64,000 nucleotides of DNA. Source: Gracilariopsis chorda (taxonomy: Eukaryota > Rhodophyta > Florideophyceae > Gracilariales > Gracilariaceae). The notes under the pieces were generated by a model. The model made no database searches. It saw only the letters and a program-made list of their open reading frames with translations, and was not told where the DNA came from. The stretch spans positions 1-64,000 of the forward strand of contig NBIV01000279.1 of NCBI GenBank assembly GCA_003194525.1, given 5' to 3'. Within the stretch, counting starts at the first letter, position 1; each line of letters begins with the position of its first letter. Of this stretch, positions 21,700 through 34,659 are shown piece after piece. The translations under genes and the position numbers were made by a program.

Positions 21700-23890
21700 C
21701 ATTGGCGGTTTTGCCGTGCGATGTGCATCATGCCACATAAATGTAAACATCGTGAGCCAACAGGGTCCTGTAGAAGTCTCTCTTTAGGTTATAATACATT
21801 CTTGTACCTGCAGGATAGTCTGCCACCAACGACCGGTGATGCAAACGGAGAACCCCTTGGGGGGAACAATTCCGATACAGTATTTTGGAGTAGGCCAGCC
21901 AGAGTAGACCACTTCACTAGATATACTTATTGTCCGCTTTGGACTAGGTATCTTTCTATTGAAAAAGGTGTGGCAATAGCTTACAATACCTGTCTTTTGC
22001 CTGCTCTGGCAAGAATTCTTCTTTGGTACTGGGGGAATACTCCTCCTCTTCCACTGCGAACACTCCGTCAGGTGTATCATCTTTGAAAATGATGAAACTC
22101 CTCATCTTGACCCAAATGAGTATCCACTTCGGGTTACTCCTCTTCTCCATCCTTACCCGATTGGATAGTGAGGCACGAGATATTCTTCTCCACTGATTTC
22201 TTTTCTAAGCTATCGGTAATCAAGCGTGAAGTGGCATCGACCACGTTGTTTTTCACACTCAGGGGGTATTACACCTCATACTAAAACTTCGATATTCTTA
22301 ACCTCCATCCGGCTAACCATCCAGGAGCATCCGGGAGGCCCAATATCCACCTCAACGCATGATGATCTGTCCACAGGGTACATTTCGTTCCATATAGGTA
22401 AAAAAAGAGCATCAGAATGCTCGGTACAACCGCTAAACATTCGTTCTCGGTCACGTTGTAATTCTGCTCCACCTTGGTGAGCGCCCCACACTAGTAACCG
22501 ATTCGTAATTTGCTCCCATCTGCTTGGTATTGCGTTGGGAAACATCCTGCTTGAGCGGAGAATGAATCAGTATCAAGGGTGTAGTGATACCCGGATATGG
22601 GTAAGGCCAATATTGGTGAAGGGAGCAGAGGGACTTTACGGCTCTGAATTGCTTGAAACTCGTTCTCTCTTCAAATCATCGAAACTGGTCTGATTGTCTT
22701 TTCTAAAGAGTCCTGCTAAGGGGAGCTACAATCTTTGCCACCTTCCATGATAAACAGTGGGTATGCATTATACAAACCAATAAAGGAGCGCATATACCTT
22801 TAGGTCGGCGGGAGCTTAGCTTCCTATCCCGCTCGCATATTCTTTTCTGCTACCTCTAGGCAAACGGGGCTGATCATGGGACCCATGTACCCCAGGTTTT
22901 GGTCAAAAACACGAAATTGTGAAACCTGAGAGTTTCCCCGGCGTCTCTCAAGAGGGGGGCACAGTTCGGACTTGTCCAACGTGTTCTTTAACTGATCGAG
23001 AATAGATGAATATGTTATCTATGTACACTAGAGCAATCTGCAATCTTACCTTCGATAAGATTATATCAAGAGCCCTCTGGTACTTTCCAGGCGCATTTGG
23101 CAGACCAAATTGTATTCGAACGACGCAGAAGAGACCAGCATGACAGGTGATCGTAGTTTTGTCTCGAGCCACCTCGGATATCTCCTCTTTCCAGTAACTT
23201 CAGTTGGTGTCCAGTGTGCTGAAGACGTTATACATTTGTCCATTCTAGGTATAGGATACGAGTCCCTGACAGTAATGACATTTAGTTTTCGATATTCAAT
23301 GCAAAACCTCATTCTGTTTTCCCCCATCTTTTACACCAATACGATTCGGCTGGGACACTCCGCATATTCGGGCTGGATAACCCCTTCCTTCAAAATTCTT
23401 TACATCTCATGGATTTCAGCCTTTCGGGCTTTTGGACCCACCCGGTATGGTTTGTAGTGTACCTGCTTGGCTCCAGGGACAAAGTTGATGCGGTGCTAGG
23501 TGGTTTTCACTACCTCTAGGTGACCTGACCATATGGTACTAAACGGATCCAAAAGGTCAAGGATATAATCCTTACAAGGTTGCCCTTCGGACCCGATGGT
23601 TACATCCTCTTTCCTGTTGGTACTTCCGTTCGTTGTTAGTGTCGTTTCAGCGTTAACCGGCGCAGTTGGTTTCTCTACTTCAGCAATTGTTTTCGCCCCC
23701 CCTCCATAGTTTAGAGGTCTTTGGAAGACCTTTGTGGTTTCAGGGTAGACATACTACCCAGGGCGGGGGACACTAGTCCGAGAACGTTGTTCTTGGGCAG
23801 TGTTACCATATAATTACTGAAGTTGCTTAAGGTCATACCTAAGAGGTTTGTTTTGGTACGTCTTCCATGATTCCATTTGCTATCATGGTC
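21700..23890 (-). pseudogene. RT-RNase H-integrase remains of element D
   Basis: Minus-strand pieces, read from high to low coordinates: the linker before RT (TLPKNNVLGLVSP, 23.8 kb); RT N-terminal part (FCIEYRKLNVITVRDSYPIP, about 23.3 kb); RT core with CHAGLFCV-IQFGLPNAPGKYQRA and LVYIDNIFIYS (about 23.0-23.15 kb); RNase H (ECLAVVP, TLWTDHHALRWIL, 22.3-22.47 kb), then DATSRL; and an integrase zinc region with YYNLKRDFYR (about 21.8 kb). This is a fossil with many breaks. Confidence 0.83.
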
Positions 23891-23895
23891 AGGTG
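23891..23895. repeat. target-site duplication AGGTG, left copy (element C)
   Basis: AGGTG directly abuts the outer end of the 3' LTR of element C. The same five bases follow the other LTR at 35,593-35,597. Confidence 0.95.
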
Positions 23896-24831
23896 TGTAG
23901 TTCAAAACCCGATGGTTGGGTATCACACTCAAGTTGTCCGGGGCCTTGCTCCCTGTGGGGTGAAAACCACTGACAGAACCCTCTGTATACCTGTAATACG
24001 GGCGTAACTCCGTAGGCATTTCGGATTGGCCACAGAGGTGGATCAAGAAAGGTGAACCGGAGCCAGAAAGACGGTAAAATCAGAGACTGGTGTGCCACGC
24101 GATGTGGCGGTTTGTAATACACCGGGTGAAGGGTGCCTTCCAAGAACGGAGAAAAACGACCCAGCAGGTCATGTGGAAAGCGGAAACAGACCCGGTGGAG
24201 GGTGCACATGCACGGGATGTACTGAACAAATTACCCAATACAGAGGCAATACCATTACCATACGGTAAATAAATGTCACAAGACAATTATAACACAGTGT
24301 ATCTGTATGCTTACCGAGCGGTTGAATTGAGCGAACCGAATGCGGTGACTCTCCGCAAGTAGTATTACACGGTGCAGCAATGTCACAATCCAGAGACGGA
24401 TTCCTCAGGACAAGCTGAAAAGTTATGAATGACCAAAGTCTCAGGTTGACTTTACTTAGTGCTAGCGACGACGAGGTCGCGTTCACCTAATTAGGTACAC
24501 TACCGAATATAATATAATAATTAGCTACATTAGTGCACACCTCTTCAGGCCTACACATGTGGCCAGGCCAGTGTCAGGCACCCTGAGCGGTCGACCCAAA
24601 GGAAACAGAACAGTACAGCATGGTGCTGTTACACACGCGCACACGCGTCCACTCATCCTGCAATCCATTCTAGATTCCTACCTTCCTAAAAAAAATTTCA
24701 AACACAAAACCATCCAATTGACATCACCTCGAGCAAGTCCAGGTCGTATACGGTACAGCCGTCACGGTAACCGCGTTGCACTGCTATGAGTAGAATAATC
24801 GCGATTTCAACGTCTTTCACCTTGTCCCACA
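23896..24831 (-). repeat. 3' LTR of element C (family-3 LTR)
   Basis: This LTR is 936 bp. On the minus strand it begins TGTGGGACAAGG and ends TTTTGAACTACA. It aligns end to end with 34,660-35,592 and with the solo LTR at 11,685-12,840. Confidence 0.94.
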
Positions 24832-24842
24832 TCTCCCCCTCC
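24832..24842 (-). other. polypurine tract of element C
   Basis: On the minus strand GGAGGGGGAGA directly precedes the 3' LTR, the position used to prime plus-strand synthesis. Confidence 0.8.
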
Positions 24843-24963
24843 TTAGCCGAGGGTTCCCGCGTTATTTGAGGGGAACTAGCAGGTGGCAAAGTTCTTAAGT
24901 AACAGATTCACGGTGAATTCCTCCGACATTGCGGTTCCTCGCTAATAATGCGATACATGCCAA

Positions 24964-26724
24964 ATGTCCAAAAAGTCAAACTTGAACTCGACCAATACTT
25001 TGGAATGCCAGCTACTAACTCCTCCGAGGATGCCAACGAACGTTCATTCCAACCCTCTCCCGGGTGCTTCCAGCTCTGCTGGTCATTCTCAACCTCCACC
25101 GGGGAGCGTACACCAGATGACTGGTTTTCTTTCGGCTCCGTTGCCACAAAACCGGACGGGCCCCACATTGGATCCCTTGGACATGGCCTGGAATTCAAAA
25201 GAACCAACGCCGGTGACAACCAATGCTTCTGGTTGGGTGTCAAAAGATACACTCCTCGTACGCAATCCCCTGTGGGATAATTATTTCTTCTCGAGAGCAC
25301 CGTGGTTTCACCCCAAAGCGGTCCAAAATCACGCTTTGATCTCTTCGTACCTTACCGATCATCTCTTAGCCGGTGGTCTACCCATTGAAGTAGTCAAATC
25401 CCACGATTGGATACGTCACATAGCTATCGACCCGCATCTGATGAGGATCCATGACCACAATGGTGAAGCATTAGACAAGGTCCGTGAAGAGATGACTAAG
25501 CATGCGTACAAAGGCCTATGCCGTGCCCGGAATGCGAACCCGGTACCGTACCGGTACAGATTCGACGTATCGAGATACCGAACTAACGGTAAGATCTCAT
25601 ACAGAGACCGACTGGCTGCACTCGAACTTGCTGTGTTTAACGATAGTATCGTTCGTATCGAACCCGATGGGCTCTGCTGGGCACGGCCCTTCCTTCGTGG
25701 GGAGTTCAAATACATACGGCGAGCCGTTACACTCGGCTGGTTTGTGAGTTATATTCAGTTTGAGCGGAAAGCGCGATCCCGTTACGTATAGTTGATCCCA
25801 TACGTGAACATCGAAACAGAGTGATACCAGCCACAGGCTTTGGATGGGCGGTTTGTGCCCTTACCAACTTGGTGATCGCGTGTTGAAGTACCCAAAGGGT
25901 GTTACGCGGAACTCCCTCCGTATCTTACGTACTTGGCGTCCCGCATTCTCATCAATCTGAGGTCCGTATACTGGTCATTAATAATCGTCGAGTGGGCTGT
26001 CGGGGTTGTGGTGTACACCCTTTGGGACGCATATGACCATTGTAGGGATTAGTGCCTACCTCCGTACCCTCAAAAGGTAACGCGCACACTGAATCTCCAC
26101 ACTGTTCTTGGTTCCGAAGAGAACGTGGGTGAACTTTATTACATCCTAGATGTAGTAGATCCGGTTTTCTGGAACACCGTGTCGTACGGTAATCGCGAGA
26201 TGGGTAACCGTTCTACCTACAACCGGTCTCCGGGTCTTCGGCAGCCAGGGGCTGGGAATTTCATCCATTACAACCAGTGAGAAGGCTGTGAGACGTCGCG
26301 TGCTCAAGCTTTATTGTTAAGGAAAGCTCCACGCGTGGTTCCTGAGGATCAACCCACTGGTTTCGTCTTCAATGATGATTATCATGCTCCAGTTGCCCTC
26401 AAAGAGCCCATGTTGGATGATGAAGCGAACGCGCTCAGTTGCGCCGATCCCATGGCGGGTGTGAACATTTCGGGTGCAATTGTTGCCGACGCATCTGCTA
26501 CAGGAGCTATGGCACTATCTGTTTGGAATCTGGGAAGTAAGCAGAGTGCTCCACCGCCAATTGCGGTATCTGCAGAAATCGCGGCATTGCAAGCTATACT
26601 GTTGAATCTGAGTATCCCAGTTCCACCTCGTATGAACTACGTAAGCCAGCTGCTAGCGCTCGCAGCGCAGCACACGCCAGGAGTGTCAAACCAAGGTGGT
26701 GCCGGTTCCTCATCGGGAGAATAA
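24964..26724 (+). pseudogene. antisense accessory frame (aORF) of element C, unknown function
   Basis: This frame runs opposite to C's gag-pol and begins 132 bp inside its 3' LTR, the same place and direction as the antisense frames of A and B. The first 275 residues (24,964-25,791) align with A's protein: SQPP...TGF-S-PLPQ near residue 42, RAPWFHPKAV at 111, LP-EVV-S-DW--HIAI, GE, RA---PVP, FDVS-YRT-G-I-Y, LCWARPF-RGEFKY and ERKARSR. The end of the protein (26,314-26,724) keeps APRVVPEDQPTGF followed by DDYH, then a Pro/Ala-rich tail. Almost no DNA similarity remains, so protein-level constraint kept these residues. The copy is broken in several places. Confidence 0.82.
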
Positions 26725-26789
26725 CAACCTAGCGGTACTTGATCACCTAGTAATAGATCTTCTGAACACATAGTAAACAAACTTGTGCC

Positions 26790-26892
26790 TTCAAAATCTT
26801 CTTCTTCTTCTTACCTCTTGCTTCACACTTCTTCTTTGTGTACATCTTGCTTCTTCTTCTTACTTCACACTTCTTCTTCTTCGTGTACTTCA
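26790..26892 (+). repeat. CTT-rich polypyrimidine tract with an imperfect 45-50 bp duplication
   Basis: Repeated CTTCTTCTT runs lie just after the antisense frame of element C and before the convergent end of its pol. A unit ending in TTCACACTTCTTC then GTGTAC occurs twice. Confidence 0.7.
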
Positions 26893-27099
26893 TAACCATG
26901 ATGCATATCTTCATAAACCATTAATTCGGTGGAATCGTCAATTCGGTGAGTAAAGGGGAATAATCCTGGAACCTCCACTCCTATCAGAGTTCTCAACCCA
27001 TCACTCTCCTAGGCTCCCTTCAAATACTGCGTCGCGGTGGTTGTATCCACTTCCTGCGCGATCTCACCAAGTGTGGTTATCCAAATTGGGCATTATCCA

Positions 27100-30000
27100 A
27101 GGTGTATGGGAGAGCCAACGGGGTCCTACGGTGATAAGATATAAACGTGGACCTTGAGATATGCTCTATAGGTTACCATGTATCCTCTTGGGGTGGATAT
27201 CCATACCAAAGGATGAGATACTGCAGTACTCCATCGCGAGTTTCAGGACGTACGATACGTTTCAAGACGAACTCATGTGAATACACGTCTGTGTTCTCCA
27301 TCACCATGAAGCGTACCGCGGGCCGGGGCCCCTTTTTCAAGCACATTAGGGCTCGGGGCGCCACCAGGGACGATACTAACCCTCTTGGGGAGCGGTGAAA
27401 GCTTCAAAACTTTGTCGTATATCATCGCGGCGACCATAGGACAGCTTACGTCATAGATGTCCAAACGGCGGTCTGGGAAGTGCCTTTGAAAGAATTCACT
27501 CTAATGAGTACAAAGAGCTTAAGAAGTTCGTCATGAGCGAATACCTGCAGAACGGTGGCCTCAGAGATTGGAGAAGTTATCCTTAACAATGCAGATGTAC
27601 CGTGGCTACGAAGACAATCACACACTGCACTCACTGTGCCAGTGTGGCGGTTCACCGAACACGGTGCTTTTGCCATCATCTGGTTGGTTTGGGTCATGCC
27701 CACGAGAGCCACAAGATTACTGTGCGTCACAGAATGGTGTTCCGTTTTCGAACGGTCGCCACGGAGCGTGTGCACACGCGTCAGCGTTCTCTCGCAATGC
27801 AATCCTGTTCTCCGTATTTGACAACAGCAAGGCTGTCACGTTGTAGGCCATTGCATCCAATTCTACTAATGACGGTATGAATTGTGCCCAAAATGTCTCA
27901 GAATTGACCACAGTAATTTTACGGAGCTTCGTTCTTCTCTACACCACCAGTTCAACCGACTTAGGTTGCAATCACCTTAAGAAATCCCATATGGGTCTGC
28001 AGACACCGTCTTTTCGATGGGTTTCGCAACTTTACAAGTGCGATTGTCCGTCTTCGTTTACGATGAGGGATCCACCGCAGCATTGGTGTTACCAGTAGTG
28101 GCTTCCCGTAATGGGGTAGTCTGATCTTTACTGACGTTACTCTCTTTGAGTTGAGACGTACCGTCTCTTATACGTCGGAGGTTCGGTTCCTTAATAGAAG
28201 TTACTCCCTCCGGAGCAAACGCAGCGTTGCGACGAGATCCAGCTAGCGGATTTCTCAGTGACGTCAATACATCGACAGCAATTTCACCAGCACCCTCCCC
28301 CTACTTCTCTGGAGCCGGGGGAGTGGAAAAAACCCCAGGTGGGGGTGTTACTCGAGTGATTACCTGCGGATTATTCCGTTTGTTACCACAAGACTCAACG
28401 GGTTGAGAATCCGATGGCAAAGATATATCGGCTAAACCGAGATCCCGTGTGGGAAGAATTGCCGAGCGCGAGAACGTAGAATCCGTACGCTGTGTTTCAT
28501 ACGATTGGGATACCACTGAAAGCGTTGCAGGAGCAATAAACACTTCCATCTTACGATTAGGAGCGTGGGTGACGCCATAGCGTGATATCCGTTCGTGTTG
28601 ATTGTTAATATCCAACAAAACTGTGTTCGCATCAGTAGATACCACTGCATAGGGTCCATCCCCAATTAGGGAAAGCTTTTGATGTCGTTCCTTCTCAGAA
28701 ATATAGTACTGTTTTCGTACGAATACAAAGTCGTTTGCAGCAAACTTTGGAAGAGGTGTACGAACTTTGCTATCAAAATTACGCTTGTACGCGTCTTGAG
28801 CTTTCGTCATAGCTTTCCAAGCCATCGGTGCTATCTTGCTTAGCCATCTTTTTCACGAGTTACGGTATAAACCAGGCGAAGGGTACTTCGAGAGAGTCGG
28901 TTGTGCCCCGATAGCCACGGGTGGTGAGATACAGGACAAGACCAGCTCAAAAGGAGAAATTGAAGTAACCAGATGAACCTGGGTATGGTAGGCATACGTG
29001 ATAGCATTGGTGTATAATTCGCATTCCTTGGCATGATCCACCACATAGGATCTTAATGCATTAAGCATTGTAAGATTATATCGTTCTACTTGCCCATTGC
29101 TTTGGGTGTTATAGGTCGTTGTGAACAAGTTCTTGATCGTCAAGATTCGACAGACATCCTGGAAAAACTTAGAAGTGAACTGGCCTCCATTATCTGAGAG
29201 CAGATTCAAGTGTGACCCGTATACGAAGACCCAGTGAGTTACAAAAGCTTGCACCACTGCACTAGCGTTAATCCGTTTCAACGGAACTGTTCGTATCAAT
29301 TTAGAAAACCGATAGGTTATGAGAAGTAAGGACTTGTGTCCTTGAGGTGTTCGAATAAGCTCTCCGAGTATATCGATGGCGACAAATTCCAGTAGTGCTG
29401 GAGTTGGGAATAAAGTTAAATTCTTAAAGTACTTACGTAGCGTCTGTTTGTTTTTAGCACACTCCGTACAAGAACGGCGAACTGCGTAGCAGTCAAATAC
29501 CACAGCGGGGCGGTATAAGTCCCTTCTGAGGGTTAAATATAACGTTCGACCTCCAGGGTGAGCTCCTAATTTCAAATAATGGGATATATGTAAGACTCGC
29601 TGTTGAATTGAGTGCGGTATAACAATTCGTGGTGTACATTCGACCAATCTACCAAGATAGCCCTCATCATTCTCCACGAACGGTATTCGATCCCCTTCAT
29701 TGGGGCGTGCTCTAATCCGCGTGCAGAACAAATCCTAGTGTTGTTCACGGATCATTGCCTCCGGAGCAATGGATGCAAATGAACTAGCCGGTGGTTCCAA
29801 GCTTTCGATAGACAGTATTTCGTCACGTATATCATCCGAAAAGATTTCAGCACTTACATGTAGGTCTCCAACCATGACGCATGGTATATTCACATCCGCT
29901 GTCGGTTCTGCTTTCGCATTACTTTCCATTCAGGATAACGCAGTGGCCCGAGCATTAGAGGATCGTTTCTTGTATAGGATATCGAAGTCGAACTCCGATA

Positions 30001-32360
30001 GGCGTAAGCGCCAACGCATCAAGTGACCGGGAGGTTCTGTGATCTCCAAAAGCCAACGGAGACATGCCAGATCCGTATATATTTTAAAGTGAGTATGAGG
30101 TAGGGTCGGAGCGTTGTAAATGCCCATACATCGGCAAGACACTCTTTCTCAGAAAACGAGTAATTAAGATCGTGCACGTTTAAACCTGGGTATCACTGGC
30201 ATCAGTGTCCACGTCATAGGGGAGCCCAAGTTTGGGAAGAACCAAGATTGGTGGTGAGGTAGCAGCATCCATAAGCTTGGAGAAAGCAGTAGATTTTGCG
30301 TCACCAAAAGGTACCAGCTCACTGGTTGTCCCTTGGTTATGATCCTGATAAGAGGAGCTGCGATGTCCGCAAAACCGGGTACGAAAAGTCGGTATACGTT
30401 ACACAATCCAAGGATGGATCTTAGTTCTGTCTGCGTTACTGGATGCTTCGCATTCTTAAGCGATTTAACTCAAATTCATCCACTGAGAGTTGACCGGGAC
30501 GAATGATATGTCCAAATAATTTCACAGAATCTATAAAGCACTCGGATTTCTTCACTTAAGAGGTATTCCTGCATCGTGCAGTACACGCATGACGTCGCGT
30601 ACATGGGTTAAGTGGTCATCCGCGTTATCGGAGACCGAGATGATATCTTCCAGGTATACCAAGCAGTTTTTCCACTTGAATCGAGTTAACAATATATCGA
30701 TAGCACTTTGAACCGTTGCAGGGGCATTAATGAGCCTGAAGGGCATCTTTTTGAACCGAAACAATCCTTGGTGACAGATAAATGCGGTTCTATCAAGATC
30801 ATCCTCTCGGATTGCAACCTGCCAATAACCCTAGTTGGCGTCTAACGCGGTGAACACCGTAGCACTCCCAGGTGAGTCGAGATATTCATCCATACGAGGA
30901 ATTGGATATCAGTCTTTGACGGTAACCACAATAAAACGCCGGTAATCAATAAAGAAACTCCAAGAGCCATTGGCTTTTGGAAGCAACATGACTGGTAAAG
31001 CCCATGACCATGGACCGGGCTCTATCACGCCAGCGCGTAGCATCTCATGGACTTGAGATTTCTCTTCTTCCCAAGCTTTCATCCCTGCTCGATATGGGTG
31101 TTTTGCGATTGGCCTTGTATCCGGAAGGAGATCAGTACGGTGTTCCGTTATTCCTATTTTTCTGAGGAAGCCATCACAAATGGATGTAAACTCCCACAGC
31201 ATATCTCGCAGTATTTCGCTATGTGTTCCAGGGACATGACTTAAAGCCGAGTATTCCAACTTTTTGACAGTGTCCTTCTGTTCACAACCGGGCGGCGCAA
31301 TACCCTTTCTGGGTTCCATTAGTACTGAATCCAAGTATTCGGTCTTCGCTTGCGCGGTTTCGGCTTCGCCAGAACTCTCCCGCTCCTTAGGGTCTGCGAT
31401 AGAGAGAATCACAGCCACAGGTAGCTTCGTCGGAACGATTGCTACCGGGTGCGGAAGAACGGAACTAAGTACTGGGGTTTTGACCAACCACTGGATGGGT
31501 TGCCCAATGTTAGCAACCAGGACCTGAAAAGGCTTGTCTGGTTCAACCGAGACAACACCACTCGCACGTGCGAGTTGACGATTGTCTTAGAGTGAAGGTA
31601 ACGGTTGGATGACGTGCAAACCATGCTGTTTGGAAACAACTGACACCCAGGTCTGTGATTCCGGTGGTATTGCAACGGATTTGTATATAAGAAGCTTCGT
31701 GGAAACTGGATTCATATCTGTAACCTCCTGTGGGGCGGGTACCAGAACGCGCTTACGCGTAGCGCGTTCCAACGGTTTCCGTACAATCGGCACGATGGAT
31801 AAGTTTTGCATCTCCAATGTTTTCGCACGAGGGCGAATAGCCTCAAAAAAGCGATCACAGAAATGACAACCGAGCATTACCGGTGCTGCGTGCTTTTCGC
31901 ATACAACGAAGTTCAGTTGTACCAGACAGGTTCCTAATCTCACCGGAAGTGATATATACCCAAATGTATTCAATAGGTTGTTATTTGCGTCGGCGATACC
32001 CATCGTGGGTCCGAAGCGAATGTTACCGCGAAGTGTCGGTGGTACCAAATCTGTGTGTAATAGGCAGGGAGCTGCTCCAGTATTAAGAACAGACAACTGT
32101 CGAACCATAAACTGGTTGGATAGGCCAAGGTCGGCATAAACCTTGTAGTTTTTCTTGGCCATGACCAAGACTCTATCCAGGATACGGAGATGACGGGAAC
32201 GTATCCAAGGTCCACGTAGAACCATTAACTGGTCTGAGTCAATGTCTGTTTCAGCCATCATCCGTGTAAGAATTTTAACAGCTGGGGAGCGAAGCTGTTC
32301 CGCATCGGGTGACTTCAACTTCGGCTCAGAAGACCACCCCTCCCAAAGCAGAAACACCCA
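27100..32360 (-). pseudogene. pol of element C: PR-RT-RNH-INT-chromodomain
   Basis: Minus-strand order: protease region about 32.15-31.85 kb (KVYADLGLSNQFMVRQ, ADANNNLL, VMLGCHFCDRFF); RT about 31.3-30.55 kb (ATVQSAIDILLTRFKW, LVYLEDI); RNase H about 30.15-29.93 kb; integrase 29.73-28.85 kb with zinc region, RRDLYRPAVVFDCYA, AIDILGEL, LLSDNGGQF and NGQVERYN; GPY-type module near 28.7 kb (LIGDGPYAVVS); and a chromodomain near 27.15-27.3 kb (HEFVLKRIV, LQYLILWYGYPPQEDTW). A long disordered tail separates integrase and chromodomain, as in A and B. The copy is worn; fossil. Confidence 0.9.
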
Positions 32361-32789
32361 AGATTAGTTTCGAAGCGGTTCGCACCCGATTTGGTAGCTG
32401 GACCACCCCGGGGGATCGGGATTGAGCCCCATTCGCAGGTACTCCGTCTTCAACTTGGTTACCAAGGTTAGGTGTTCGAACGGCATCGTCTGCTGACACC
32501 TGATGCAGGCATGATTGCAGGATCTTTTGCTGTTCGTATAACGCACTCCTAACACGAGTCTTCTTCTTAGGCGTGAGGGCTTCGTACTGTGCGATGATCT
32601 TCAACCTGTTCGGTATGGGGAATGTGCATTTGGGTGCAACATGACCATGTAGGTAGCAGATAAACATATCAGCTGGGCTGAAGCATCGGATGGTCGATTG
32701 TTCACCCAACGTTGTGTTGTGTCCTTTCAACCGAGAAGGGTGTGTCGCGTACCGTTGTTCGCATAAGCAAGCGGTGCGGCCGGACGTCA

Positions 32790-34520
32790 AACGCCTCCAT
32801 AACACAAAGGGTTTCCATCCGCGGTCGGAGTCGATGTTGACGGGGGATCCGTAGTTGCCAACGAGTCTGGATCACTTCCAGCAAAATGAATGTTGTCGTT
32901 ATCACAAGTTGCGGTTCCATCTCGCAATAGCGATAAAAAGGGTGATCCTCCTACTTGAAGAGCTCTCGACGGTTGAGTTTTCGACGGATGTCGAGCACGA
33001 TAAGTATCTCCCTCAGCTTGGGCACACTGAACCAATTCAAGGTAGGTAACTCTCCCTTTCCCTTCTCGATGGCGAGCAACCAAATCTCTGGTAGCAGCAT
33101 CAAGACAATCAAAAAAGATGGTGTAGCGTTCCTGGATGGAATACACTTTACCAAAACAGTGAAACGCCTTTTTCAAATGCATCGAATAAACCGTTTCGGT
33201 CTCTCCAGGCTTCTGTCTTGTATTGCGCAAAGCGAGTATAGCATCCTGTATAGCATTACCAGTTTAGTAGGGCCTTGGAGGGTGTTGAACCGCTTCTGGA
33301 CAAGAGGTTACCCCACCCTTCGAGGAGCAGGAAGACCCACAAACAAAATTGAACAGTTTTTCAGCCATAACAGTTAGAAAGTACAGTACAGTGACATACG
33401 CTTGTGCCTCAATCATCCCGAGTATATCAGACTGCTGAACGAACTTCGCGAGGAAGTCAAGAACCAAGATTTGGTCTTCACCAGTGAAACGCTTTCGTAA
33501 GGTGAGACTCATTCTTTTGATATAGTCCTTGACGTTTCCGGTTCCTCGTGACGATGGATCACTTGATGAATCGTTAGGGCCATAATATCGATACGATGAC
33601 AGTTTCCTGAAAAGAGGATTCGTCGGCTTCAGCTCTTTAAGCCCAAGGTGGCGTCGTCCCTTCCTGCGAGAGCCAATAACTCTCTTAGTGTAGTACGTGG
33701 CCTTAGAAAGTATCGCGCGAAATCTTCCATGATCGATATCGGAAATCAAACAATCCGAAGAGAAATCACTCAAGGGACTGTCAGAGTCTGAACCTGATGA
33801 ATCCGAATGGATGCGAATTCCCTTTTTGGATTTAGGCTGACTTCGTTCGCACGAGCTGTGAATAGAATCAACCGATGCATCATCTTTTTGAGCACGTGCG
33901 TCCACAGCTTCATCCATACGGATTATTTATTCAAGAATATCTAGAGGCAGGTGAATTCGAACTGTCGCTTCACGAAATTCATCGTTAAATATCTGATAAC
34001 CATTCATAAAAGACTGGGGTGTACCAAGATATTCCATAAAGAAATTCACGTCCTGTTTCAAACCACGTAGATCGTTAGAGACGTCCCGAACCTGGGCGTC
34101 TTCAACCTTACGCCTAAGCTCGGTTACACTATGCAAGAATTCCACATGTGTCGCAGAAGCGATGTAGAGGCAAGACTCGAGCCGAGATAATTCCGAAGCA
34201 ACATTGCGAACCGGAATAACTGCTGACGGTGTCTCAAACAGAGGTTTATTAACCATTGCGACTTCTCGCGGACCTGAAGCAACGGAGGGTGCTCTCCAAA
34301 AATCCAGAACGACCACATGAGTAGGTGAATTCTCGACGGTAGAACCACGCGAACGCGGTGAAGCAGGCTGAGGAACGCCTGGCGATCCTGCACGAGAACC
34401 CTTAGAGGGTCTGGCATTTCTCACTTCGCAAGCCAATCCACATAGAGTACTGAATACCTTAATTACGAGATATCTGAAGAAGAGAGCACAAAACACAAAA
34501 CAAGTCTTCATCGACATCAC
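32790..34520 (-). pseudogene. gag of element C
   Basis: From the 5' end, a coiled stretch (DVSNDLRGLKQDVNFFMEYLG) matches gag of B (EVAEELRMLRSDVNSVLESLG) and of F. A basic, Ser-rich hinge follows, then the capsid-like core (LGLKELKPTNPLFRKLSSYRYY, FTGEDQILVLDFLAKFV) around 33.7-33.4 kb. The capsid C-terminal part (KAFHCFGKVYSIQERYT, LDAATRDLVARHRE) lies around 33.15 kb, and a knuckle-like CYLHGHVAPKC near 32.65 kb. It is a worn fossil. Confidence 0.87.
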
Positions 34521-34639
34521 TCGAACACCACACGATGGTCCAACTGATCACCAGTTCTTCGACTTCAACGGGAGTCTCCCTTTTTCGAAGTGATCCAATT
34601 GTGGTTATTCGGTTGAAGTAACCACGCACGGTTCATCCT

Positions 34640-34657
34640 TTCTAGGTCGGGAGACCA
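34640..34657 (-). other. primer binding site of element C
   Basis: On the minus strand TGGTCTCCCGACCTAGAA lies two bases after the 5' LTR. The same 18 bases follow the LTRs of B and F. Its complement ends in CCA and fits a tRNA 3' end with G72 and A73, which points to tRNA-Tyr. Confidence 0.85.
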
Positions 34658-34659
34658 CT